Assembly: GCA_023424585.1 (NCBI GenBank) | Contig: JAFADT010000023.1 | Span: forward strand, 1-6,118 | Source: Pseudomonadota bacterium | Lineage (GTDB): Bacteria > Myxococcota > Myxococcia > Myxococcales > Myxococcaceae | DNA: 6,118 nt | Direction of reading: 5' to 3' | Shown: positions 1 to 5,223 of the stretch, piece after piece | How the letters are laid out: each line of letters starts with the position of its first letter | Numbering within the stretch: the first letter of the stretch is position 1 | Notes under the pieces: model-generated | The model's input: only the letters and a program-made list of their open reading frames with translations | Told to the model about the DNA's origin: nothing | The model's database searches: none | Translations under genes and position numbers: made by a program

Positions 1-428
1 GGCTGGGCCAGCGGCGCGGTGGGCGGGGTCGGGTCCTGCACGGCCCCCCGCGGGCTCCACTCGGGGTCGGCGGGGGCGGTGGGCTCCACGGAGGTGGGCG
101 TCACCACCACGGCGAGGAAGAGGGCCGCGAGCGTGGCGCCGAGCACCGCCAGCGTGGGCCACCGGGCCGGGGCGGCGTCCGGGGGCGCGGCGGCGTCGAG
201 GGCGGCCTCCATGCCCGCGGCGGTGAGCGTCTCCAGCTCCAGGTCGGTGGGGAGGTCCGTCTGGCCGGACTCGAGGACGCGGTGGGCGCGGGCCCACTTG
301 TCGTAGCGGGCGCCGCAGCGGGCGCAGGCGTGGGCGTGGCGCAGGAGCCGCGAGGACTCGGAGGGAGACAGCTCCCCCAGCGACCAGCGCGTCAGTGACG
401 CGTCCACATGGCGTTCGTACCACTTCAT
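1..428 (-). CDS. Membrane-anchored zinc-finger anti-sigma factor, partial (cut by left window edge)
   Basis: Open from an ATG at 428 to the window edge: 142 codons and no stop, so the C-terminus is missing. Residues 31-38 read HAHACARC, an H-x3-C-x2-C motif (H31, C35, C38) typical of the zf-HC2 / ZAS anti-sigma fold. A Glu/Leu-rich acidic stretch follows (about 52-80), then one hydrophobic segment at about 90-110 (WPTLAVLGATLAALFLAVVV), then a Pro-rich outer part. This is the usual plan of an anti-sigma factor: cytoplasmic zinc domain holding the sigma factor, one membrane helix, extracytoplasmic sensor. Its ATG overlaps the TGA of the sigma gene (ATGA), and no strong ribosome binding site precedes it, so translational coupling is likely. 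The pairing with the upstream sigma factor supports the role. The signal sensed cannot be read from this part. Confidence 0.8.
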   Translation of the reverse strand, partial: MKWYERHVDASLTRWSLGELSPSESSRLLRHAHACARCGARYDKWARAHRVLESGQTDLPTDLELETLTAAGMEAALDAAAPPDAAPARWPTLAVLGATLAALFLAVVVTPTSVEPTAPADPEWSPRGAVQDPTPPTAPLAQ

Positions 429-1144
429 GGGAGGCCCCCGAATGGGATGGCGCACAGCAGGGCCAGGGTGGCCAGCAGGGCGCCCAGCTGCAGGCGTCCC
501 GGGACGTCGTCGCCGTCCAGCCACCCCGAGTCCTTCAGGTGTTCGGTGAACTGCAACCGCAGGCGGCGTTCGCGCACCCGCACCTCTCCGCGGGTGAGCT
601 TCAGCTGGTCGGCGGCGGACTCCTGGGACAGGCCCTCCATGAAGCGCAGCTGCGCGAGGGCGCGTCCTTCGGCGGGCAGGCCCTCCAGGAAGCGGCGCAC
701 GAGCGTGCGGACCTCGGCGCCCAGGGCCTCTTCCTCCGGGCTCCTGGCCTCGGTGGAGGCGTGCGTGAGCTCCGGCGCCTCCTCCAGCGGGATGGCCTCG
801 CGGGCCACGCGGCCGGAGGCGCGCATCAAGTCAATGGCGGTGGAGCGGGCGACGGTGAGGAGGAAGCCCAGGTAGGGGCGCACGCCGTCGTAGGCCTGGC
901 GCATGTGGGGGCGGAAGGCCCGCACGAAGGTCTCCTGATGGGCGGCGTCCAGGTCCAGGGGCGAGAGCGCGACGGAGCGCGTGCCGGTCTCCGAGTGGAC
1001 GGAGAAGCGCCGGGACAGGTAGCGCAGCACCTCGGGCGAGTAGGTGCGGTAGACCTGGGTGAGCACGGCGGTGTCGCCCCGGCGGAAGGCCTCCAAGACG
1101 GACCGTTCTGTTCCTGGCAGCACGCGGAGGGCTCCGTGTCTCAT
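425..1144 (-). CDS. ECF-like RNA polymerase sigma factor with hydrophobic C-terminal tail
   Basis: 239 residues from ATG 1144. Residues 17-45 (EAFRRGDTAVLTQVYRTYSP and on) are the usual start of ECF sigma region 2. Residues 65-112 hold region 2.2-2.4, with DAAHQETFVRAF and YLGFLLTVARSTAIDLMR. Residues 144-204 are region 4, with LEGLPAEGRALAQLRFMEGL and a helix-turn-helix SQESAADQLKLTRGEVRVRE. It would direct core RNA polymerase to its own promoter class and be held by the anti-sigma factor overlapping its 3' end. The start is uncertain: ATG 1144 has no clear Shine-Dalgarno, whereas a GTG at 1123 has GGAG 8 nt upstream; the frame also stays open to beyond 1400. Odd point: after region 4 the protein ends in a hydrophobic run (residues about 218-238, LQLGALLATLALLCAIPFGG), which is unusual for a soluble sigma factor. 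Confidence 0.85.
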   Translation of the reverse strand: MRHGALRVLPGTERSVLEAFRRGDTAVLTQVYRTYSPEVLRYLSRRFSVHSETGTRSVALSPLDLDAAHQETFVRAFRPHMRQAYDGVRPYLGFLLTVARSTAIDLMRASGRVAREAIPLEEAPELTHASTEARSPEEEALGAEVRTLVRRFLEGLPAEGRALAQLRFMEGLSQESAADQLKLTRGEVRVRERRLRLQFTEHLKDSGWLDGDDVPGRLQLGALLATLALLCAIPFGGLP

Positions 1145-1184
1145 GGAGGTGCCCGGCCGGGCCCCATCTGGAAAGGAGATACGA

Positions 1185-1210
1185 AATGACCCCGAAAGTC
1201 GGGTCGTTCC
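1185..1210 (-). promoter_or_regulatory. Candidate ECF-type promoter of the sigma/anti-sigma pair
   Basis: On the minus strand GGAAC (1210-1206) is followed after 15 nt by GTCATT (1190-1185). The GGAAC -35 with a GTC-type -10 resembles ECF promoters, which are often autoregulated, but the spacing is at the short end. The site lies about 40 nt upstream of the sigma ATG. It also contains an imperfect dyad, GACCC at 1188-1192 and GGGTC at 1201-1205. Predicted from sequence only. Confidence 0.3.
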
Positions 1211-1211
1211 C

Positions 1212-1234
1212 ACGCGCCCGGCGCGCGTTTTCTT
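1212..1234 (+). terminator. Hairpin plus T-tract, intrinsic-terminator-like, plus strand
   Basis: ACGCGC (1212-1217) pairs perfectly with GCGCGT (1223-1228) across the 5-nt loop CCGGC, and is followed at once by TTTCTT (1229-1234). This has the shape of a rho-independent terminator for plus-strand transcription, a rarity in such GC-rich DNA. No plus-strand gene is known upstream, so it would act on antisense transcripts coming out of the sigma gene, or be fortuitous. Confidence 0.35.
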
Positions 1235-1254
1235 GAGCCCGGCCCCGGGCCTCC

Positions 1255-1292
1255 GGCGCCAGGGGCCGTGGGTTCGACTCCTGCATCGCGGA
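1255..1292 (+). other. tRNA 3'-half-like fragment (possible tRNA remnant)
   Basis: 1268-1284 folds as a T-arm: GTGGG (1268-1272), the 7-base loop TTCGACT (1273-1279), and CCTGC (1280-1284), giving five pairs of which two are G-T wobbles. GGTTCGACTCC is the consensus T-arm core. It is followed by seven bases, ATCGCGG, and an A, as an acceptor strand and discriminator would be, and preceded by AGGGGCC, like a variable loop. Read in reverse, the DNA encodes MQESNPRPLA, the kind of peptide that tRNA genes give when translated antisense. I find no D-arm, no anticodon stem-loop and no matching 5' acceptor strand upstream, so this is not an intact tRNA. Confidence 0.25.
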
Positions 1293-1312
1293 GGACAGCC
1301 GCGCTCGTGCCA

Positions 1313-1340
1313 CAGGCGCACGGGGCTGGCCGTGCGCCTG
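1313..1340 (-). terminator. Perfect 11-bp inverted repeat downstream of the kinase gene
   Basis: CAGGCGCACGG (1313-1323) and CCGTGCGCCTG (1330-1340) pair perfectly around a 6-nt loop. The hairpin begins 34 nt past the kinase stop codon and lies between the two minus-strand gene pairs, the place expected for a terminator of the DUF2381/kinase unit. No T-tract follows on either strand, so it could instead be a 3'-end stabiliser or protein-binding dyad. Confidence 0.5.
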
Positions 1341-1374
1341 CGGCGGGTGAACCGCGACCTGGAAACGCCGCGTC

Positions 1375-1887
1375 TTACGGGAACGCGTCCACCACGGTGT
1401 AGCCCACGGTCCGGGGCAGCAGGGGGGCGCCGGGCTTGGAGCTCGGGTCCTTCGGCCACCAGCCGTCGCTGTTCCCGAGGACGAAGCAGACCGGGTAGGT
1501 GTGGCCGTCAGGCGTCTCAGCCCGGGTGTAGCGGCCCACCACGTGCTCTCCTCGCGTCCACAGTCGCCCGTACAGAAGGGTGCCCGCCGGCAGCCGGCCG
1601 TGTCGTTCCTGCTGGACGCTGACGATGTCTCCGTCGCTCACGGAGACCAGGGGCGCATCCGGGCGGAAGGGGTAGCGGATGTCGAGCGTGATGTCTGCCT
1701 TTCCATCCCGCCACAGGTCCAGCGTCTTGATCGCCTCCAGGGCTTCCGGGGGACATCGCTGGGGCTTGGGCGTGACCTGCGCGCCCGCGCAGGCGATGAA
1801 AGTGGATGCCGCTCCGAGGGCGAGCGTGCAGCCTCGCGCCAGCGAACGGCCATGGACCGGGCGGTCCTGCTTCAAGGGAATGCTCAT
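1375..1887 (-). other. Embedded lipoprotein-like cistron within the kinase frame (possible internal start)
   Basis: Same frame as the kinase, 170 residues from ATG 1887. The ATG is preceded by GGAGAAGGAAGCC, that is GGAG 9 nt upstream, a better ribosome site than that of most genes here. The peptide starts with a basic N-region (MSIPLKQDRPVHGRSLARG), a short hydrophobic core (CTLALGAASTFIA) and Cys33 after FIA, a weak lipobox (Phe where Leu is usual). The mature part has two further Cys (in QRCPPEA and YPVCFVLGN) and a globular, beta-rich look with LPAGTLLYGRLWTRGEH. Either it is a true C-terminal domain of the kinase outside the membrane, or it is also made alone as a lipoprotein. I know similar C-terminal regions fused to myxobacterial kinases, so fusion alone is possible. 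Confidence 0.45.
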
Positions 1888-3300
1888 GGCTTCCTTCTCC
1901 AACGGAAGCGGCGCAGGGGAAGGAGAGGCCGCTTCGGACGCGGCAGCTTGGTCGGGCCTGGGCCCCCGCGCCACGGGAGGCGGAGGGGAACGTGCTGGCG
2001 CATCGGCGCCGGCCCCGGAGAAGGCCCCCAGACTCCAGACCCACCACGCCATGGCCAGCACGCATGGGACTCCCAGAGTCCCCCAGCGCCAGTGGACCCA
2101 TTGGGTTTGACGGCGGCGCACCGCGCTCGCGGCGAGGATGGCTTGGGCTTCCATGCGGGCGACGTGGCCGGGGGCCCGGCGGCGCAGCTCACGCGCCTCT
2201 CGAAGGCGTTGGAGCCGGTCCAGGCGCTGGAGGCGTGCGTGCTGGAGCGGCACCTCATGTCCCGGAGCCACGGGGCCCGCCAGCCCAGGCGCCTCCTGGG
2301 TCGTGCGTGAAGAAGGGGAGGGCGGTGTGGCCCAGTCGAACAGGGGCAGGTCCCAGGAGGTCTCCGCATGCGCCAGGGCCTGATGCAGGTCGGAGGCCAG
2401 CGAGGAGGCGCTCGAAGGCCGCGCTTCCGGCGCGAAGGCGAGCAGCCGCGTGACGAGGGAAGCCAGGGCTTCCGGCACATGCGGCTGGGGCCTTGCGCGC
2501 ACGGGGCCCTCCCCATCCAGCGGAAGCGCTGGATAGGTGTCGGTCAGCAGCCGATAGAAGGTGACGCCCACGGCGTACAACTCATCCGCTACGCCGTAGC
2601 GAGGACAGTCCCGCGCGGGCATTGCCAGCCGCCAGCGGTGGAGCTGCGGGCTCAAATAGTGCGCCGTGCCGGGAGGAAGCTGGCCCGCTCCAGTCAGGGG
2701 GGTCGCTTCCGGATGCCAGCCCGCGCCCCAATCCAGCAGGGTCAGCCGTCCACCCGGCTGGACGCGGAGGTTGTCTCCCTTGAAGTCGCGGTGCAGGACG
2801 CCGCGCCGGTGCGCGAAGCTCAGGACCTCCGCGGCCTGGGCGAGCAGTGCGCCCACTTCCCGAGCCGCGGGGTTGCGAGCGCGGGCCCACTCATACAGCG
2901 ACTCCCCGTCGACGTACTCCATGACCAGGAAGGGATGGCTCCCGGTGCCCGCCCGCCACGCGCCGGCATCCACCAGGCGAGGGACTCCCGGATGCCGCAG
3001 GCGGGCCAGCACCTCCGCTTCGCGTGAGAACCAGGGGCTGTCGGGTTGGCGAGCCAGCTTCAAGGCGTACCGCCTGCCACGAGGACGGCGTTTCGCCTGA
3101 ACGACGTAGACCGTGCCATAGCCACCTGACGCCAGTCGTCGGACGACGCGCCAGGATCCGATAAGGGTGCCAGCAGGAAGCGCATCCACCCTCAGCTGCA
3201 TGGAAGGCAGGGCTGCGCCGACAGCCTTCTGGGCGGGCTTCGTGGAGGCGGGATGCTCAGCCCCGACCGGGTCGCCAGGCATTGCCGCGCGCGGACTCAT
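1375..3300 (-). CDS. Transmembrane Ser/Thr protein kinase with C-terminal lipoprotein-like domain
   Basis: 641 residues from ATG 3300. The frame is open further upstream, but this ATG overlaps the stop of the DUF2381 gene (ATGA) and has AGGTG 5 nt ahead. The kinase domain covers about 48-310: glycine loop LASGGYGTVYVV (56-67), ATP lysine in YALKLA (K81), alpha-C glutamate near E94, catalytic loop HRDFKGDN (170-177), metal-binding motif as LDWGAG (D190; DWG instead of DFG), GTAHYLSPQ (211-219; usual APE read as SPQ), DELYAVGVTFYRLLT (239-253). The catalytic residues are all present, so it is probably active. An Arg-rich helical stretch (355-400) leads to a membrane helix (about 402-428). A Pro/Ala linker follows, then from M472 a segment resembling a separate lipoprotein precursor, with C504 at a lipobox-like site. 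Probable role: membrane-bound Hanks-type kinase sensing outside conditions, acting with its overlapping DUF2381 partner. Confidence 0.9.
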   Translation of the reverse strand: MSPRAAMPGDPVGAEHPASTKPAQKAVGAALPSMQLRVDALPAGTLIGSWRVVRRLASGGYGTVYVVQAKRRPRGRRYALKLARQPDSPWFSREAEVLARLRHPGVPRLVDAGAWRAGTGSHPFLVMEYVDGESLYEWARARNPAAREVGALLAQAAEVLSFAHRRGVLHRDFKGDNLRVQPGGRLTLLDWGAGWHPEATPLTGAGQLPPGTAHYLSPQLHRWRLAMPARDCPRYGVADELYAVGVTFYRLLTDTYPALPLDGEGPVRARPQPHVPEALASLVTRLLAFAPEARPSSASSLASDLHQALAHAETSWDLPLFDWATPPSPSSRTTQEAPGLAGPVAPGHEVPLQHARLQRLDRLQRLREARELRRRAPGHVARMEAQAILAASAVRRRQTQWVHWRWGTLGVPCVLAMAWWVWSLGAFSGAGADAPARSPPPPVARGPRPDQAAASEAASPSPAPLPLEKEAMSIPLKQDRPVHGRSLARGCTLALGAASTFIACAGAQVTPKPQRCPPEALEAIKTLDLWRDGKADITLDIRYPFRPDAPLVSVSDGDIVSVQQERHGRLPAGTLLYGRLWTRGEHVVGRYTRAETPDGHTYPVCFVLGNSDGWWPKDPSSKPGAPLLPRTVGYTVVDAFP

Positions 3301-4226
3301 GGCGCCACCTGCTCCCAGCGGAGGCCGCGTTCGCCCTTCACATCCAAGAGCTCCAGGGTGAAGTGCGTGCCCGGAGGCAGGCCCGGGAGGGTGTTCCACT
3401 CCACCACCACGGTGGCGCGCTCCCCAGGTGCCAGCTGTCGCACCTGCATGAGCAGGGGAAGCTCACGGGCGGGCAGGCCATCCGCGTCAGGTCCCCGCGG
3501 TGTGATGCGAGCAAAGCCTGGGGTCCAGGGCGCTGCCCCGACGGGATTCCGCAACGAGGTCGCGAGCGCGCGGGTGCTCTCGGCGCGGTAGAGCACGTGG
3601 GTCCCTTCGGCGATGATCCCCAGCCTCACGGACGGCTCCCGGAGGTAGTCCACCGCGACGCCTTTCCGGGTGATGGCCCCCGTCAACACCGCGCCGCCCA
3701 GGCCCGTGAGCGCGCACTGCGCGCGCAGCGTCGCGAGCCCTGCCTCGGTGACCGCGCACCGGGCCCGCAGGTCCGCGAGCTCCTTTCCCAGCTCCTCCGC
3801 GGTGCGCCCCTGCCGCAGCACCTCCACCTGCGAGTCCACCTCCGCCTCCACGGTCGTGAGCACGAACCCGACCCGCGCCGGAGCACCGGCTCCCGCGAAG
3901 CGCACGGTGAGCACGGGCGCCCTGCCCGCCGGGAGGTCCATGGACGCCTTGAGGACGAGCACGTCCTCATGCACCGCCACGCGGGAGAAGAAGGGCGCGA
4001 GCACGCGCCGGTCCACGGACTCCGGAACGATGGGCGAGTCGAAGGTGACGGTGGTCACTTCATGGGCGGCGACATGCAGGGGATGCAGCACCGGAGGCTC
4101 CTCCGCGCGCAACGTGAGCTGCCGGGCCTTGCGCTCCCGGGCCACGGGACTGTGGGACTGCGCCACCGCCGTGGTGCTCAGCAGGGCTGCCAGCACCAGG
4201 GGAATGACCGAAGTGGACAGCGACAT
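3297..4226 (-). CDS. DUF2381 (TIGR02268, Myxococcus paralogous) family secreted protein
   Basis: 309 residues from ATG 4226. A GTG directly before it (4229) could serve instead; the Shine-Dalgarno GGAGG at 4240-4236 sits 9 nt from the ATG and 6 from the GTG. Residues 1-22 are a signal peptide with an AVA|QS cleavage site, so the protein is exported. It has an N-terminal beta-rich part (about 45-125), a helical, coiled-coil-like middle (about 127-172, with TAEELGKELADLRARC and a second Cys near 171) and a C-terminal beta-rich part ending LRWEQVAP. The order and length fit the DUF2381 / TIGR02268 family, expanded in myxobacteria and commonly next to Ser/Thr kinase genes; its biochemical role is not established. 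The stop overlaps the kinase start (ATGA), so the two are co-translated and probably work together, for example as a periplasmic partner of the kinase's outer domain (inference). Confidence 0.88.
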   Translation of the reverse strand: MSLSTSVIPLVLAALLSTTAVAQSHSPVARERKARQLTLRAEEPPVLHPLHVAAHEVTTVTFDSPIVPESVDRRVLAPFFSRVAVHEDVLVLKASMDLPAGRAPVLTVRFAGAGAPARVGFVLTTVEAEVDSQVEVLRQGRTAEELGKELADLRARCAVTEAGLATLRAQCALTGLGGAVLTGAITRKGVAVDYLREPSVRLGIIAEGTHVLYRAESTRALATSLRNPVGAAPWTPGFARITPRGPDADGLPARELPLLMQVRQLAPGERATVVVEWNTLPGLPPGTHFTLELLDVKGERGLRWEQVAP

Positions 4227-4235
4227 CACGGGTCA

Positions 4236-4240
4236 CCTCC
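4236..4240 (-). promoter_or_regulatory. Shine-Dalgarno of the DUF2381 gene
   Basis: GGAGG, extended to GGAGGTGA, is the strongest ribosome binding site in the window. It serves the adjacent start codons GTG 4229 and ATG 4226 and fixes the gene start there. Confidence 0.7.
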
Positions 4241-4255
4241 ATCCTTCAAACCTAA

Positions 4256-4284
4256 CAGATAGGGGTGACACGCAAGGGAGTCCA
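4256..4284 (-). promoter_or_regulatory. Candidate sigma-70-like promoter of the DUF2381/kinase operon
   Basis: Minus-strand TGGACT (4284-4279; 4 of 6 to TTGACA) and TATCTG (4261-4256; begins TAT) are separated by exactly 17 nt. A start of transcription near 4249 would leave a short leader containing the GGAGG site. The match at -10 is modest. Confidence 0.4.
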
Positions 4285-4336
4285 CGGGCCTGGGAAACCT
4301 GGATGCGGCGGTTGGGGAAGGGAAAGCCCAGCCTAC

Positions 4337-4352
4337 CTCAAGCGTCCTTGAG
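4337..4352 (-). terminator. Small hairpin overlapping the 3' end of the frameshifted gene
   Basis: CTCAAG (4337-4342) and CTTGAG (4347-4352) pair perfectly around 4 nt. On the minus strand the hairpin includes the TGA (4340-4338) that ends the frame-restored upstream gene, and is followed by pyrimidine-rich sequence rather than a clean T-tract. It is a candidate terminator separating that gene from the DUF2381 promoter. Confidence 0.3.
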
Positions 4353-5014
4353 AGAAATACCTACCTGATACCGCTGGCCCGTCTTCCGCGCGAAGAACGC
4401 GCGGTTGAACGTCGCGCCCCCCACATGCGCGGGTCGTCCGGGTGCCCCTCCTTCGCCAGGGACTCGTCGCTCTGCTCCGCCAGCCAGCGGATGAGCTCCT
4501 CCCGTGACGCGAAGGTCCGCTTCGGCCGCGAGTCCCCCTGGCTGGACTGGAGCCCGTGCGCGTATGTGCCATCCCCGGACCTCCAGGGCGCGCGGGACAC
4601 GCCGTCGCGCGGGTCGACGGTGATGGACAGGTCCGCCCCCGCGTCCAGCAGCTCCGCCACCCGCTGCGCCAGCGCGCGTCCGTAGCGCCGGGAGTCGAAG
4701 TGGGCCTCTGCTCGGGCCTGCTCCTTCGCGTCCTGCTCCCGCGTGACCGCGTCCGCCAACTGGATGCGCGGCGGCGCGTGCGCGTCGCAGACGATGGACA
4801 GCGCGATGTCCCCCAGCCCGGGGGCGGCGCCTCTGGCAGCGAACCGAACGTCAGCGCTCCGTCCGGCGCCGTGAAGAACAACGTGTCATCCAGGACCCGG
4901 CCCCGATACTTCAACGACGCGGACAGCTCGATGCGCGCCAGCCCCACGGGCCTCGCGTTCGGAGCGCAGCCAGCGGATGACGTCGGAGTCTCCGGTCAGG
5001 AGGGCGGAGGTCAT
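4338..5014 (-). pseudogene. Unrecognised gene broken by three apparent single-base frameshifts
   Basis: From ATG 5014 the reading starts MTSALLTGDSDVIRWLRSER with strong G/C-ending codons up to about 4952. The coding pattern then moves one frame over, to VGLARIELSASLKYRGRVLD and DDTLFFTAPDGALTFGSLPE, until a run of five C near 4835. It returns to the first frame for DIALSIVCDAHAPPRIQL, then SRRYGRALAQRVAELLDAGA and ASREELIRWLAEQSDESLA. At a run of six G near 4415 it shifts again, to ATFNRAFFARKTGQRYQVGI, ending at TGA 4338. One surplus base at the first site and one missing base at each of the other two restore about 225 residues. Unrepaired, the first frame stops at 4886. I do not recognise the family. 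It has no signal peptide or membrane helix, so it is probably cytoplasmic. It could be a decayed gene or an intact gene with sequencing errors. No clear ribosome binding site: GGGAGGG lies about 14 nt upstream of the ATG. Confidence 0.65.
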
Positions 5015-5060
5015 GGCGGGGTCGGCGACCCTCCCACGGCGCGCGCCACCGGTGACTGAG

Positions 5061-5080
5061 CAGGAAAGCTGACATTCCTG
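5061..5080. repeat. Inverted repeat CAGGAA-N8-TTCCTG in the divergent intergenic region
   Basis: Perfect 6-bp arms (5061-5066 and 5075-5080) around 8 nt, about 50-65 bp upstream of the minus-strand frameshifted gene. The size and spacing suit a dimeric regulator's operator. An 8-bp palindrome, CACCGGTG, lies nearby at 5047-5054. Confidence 0.3.
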
Positions 5081-5135
5081 TCGCGCTTCAGGGGCATTCC
5101 CGCGCCCCGCCGTACTCGAAGCCCGGGGCGTCCAC

Positions 5136-5152
5136 GCCAGGGAAGCCCTGGC
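5136..5152. repeat. Inverted repeat with perfect 7-bp arms overlapping the sigma-54-like element
   Basis: GCCAGGG (5136-5142) and CCCTGGC (5146-5152) pair perfectly around AAG. The right arm contains the TGGC that forms the -24 half of the candidate sigma-54 promoter, so a protein bound here would compete with polymerase. Confidence 0.35.
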
Positions 5153-5164
5153 CGCGGGCTTGCA
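5149..5164 (+). promoter_or_regulatory. Candidate sigma-54 (-24/-12) promoter of the beta-barrel gene
   Basis: TGGCCGCGGGCTTGCA has the invariant GG (5150-5151) and GC (5162-5163) separated by exactly 10 nt, with TGGC and TTGCA matching the sigma-54 consensus at both ends. Transcription would start near 5175, about 49 nt before ATG 5224. I see no obvious sigma-70 promoter for this gene. Myxobacteria use sigma-54 widely, but GG-N10-GC also arises easily in GC-rich DNA. Confidence 0.4.
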
Positions 5165-5189
5165 GAGCGTGCCGCCGCCAACACCCAAC

Positions 5190-5205
5190 GCCGTCGGATG
5201 ACGGC
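5190..5205 (+). promoter_or_regulatory. Leader hairpin before the beta-barrel gene
   Basis: GCCGTC (5190-5195) and GACGGC (5200-5205) pair perfectly around GGAT. The hairpin lies in the predicted leader 18 nt upstream of ATG 5224. There is no good Shine-Dalgarno between it and the start, so it may influence ribosome access. Confidence 0.3.
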
Positions 5206-5223
5206 CCCAACTCCGTGGACGAC

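Noticed and set aside
395..1189. Long plus-strand open frames opposite the sigma gene (395-1189, 408-875)
   Set aside because: They are antisense shadows: low-complexity Gly/Ala/Arg-rich translations with no motifs, while the minus strand has clear sigma regions 2 and 4 in this stretch.
1186..1292. A complete tRNA or tmRNA in the sigma/kinase gap
   Set aside because: No D-arm, no anticodon stem-loop and no 5' acceptor complement to ATCGCGG could be found; no tmRNA 5' end either.
831..1313. Minus-strand frame beginning MARARLSSAMQESNPRPLA
   Set aside because: Overlaps the sigma gene in another frame with poor codon bias; the ESNPRPLA piece is the antisense reading of the tRNA-like T-arm.
3282..4262. 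Plus-strand open frame of 326 codons opposite the DUF2381 gene
   Set aside because: Antisense shadow rich in Arg, His and Gly; the minus strand has a signal peptide, a strong ribosome site and a recognisable family.
4333..4947. A single minus-strand 204-residue protein from GTG 4947
   Set aside because: Only its first ~37 residues look coded; the rest is Arg/Ser/Thr-rich and out of frame with the better-biased reading. Better explained as one segment of the frameshifted gene.
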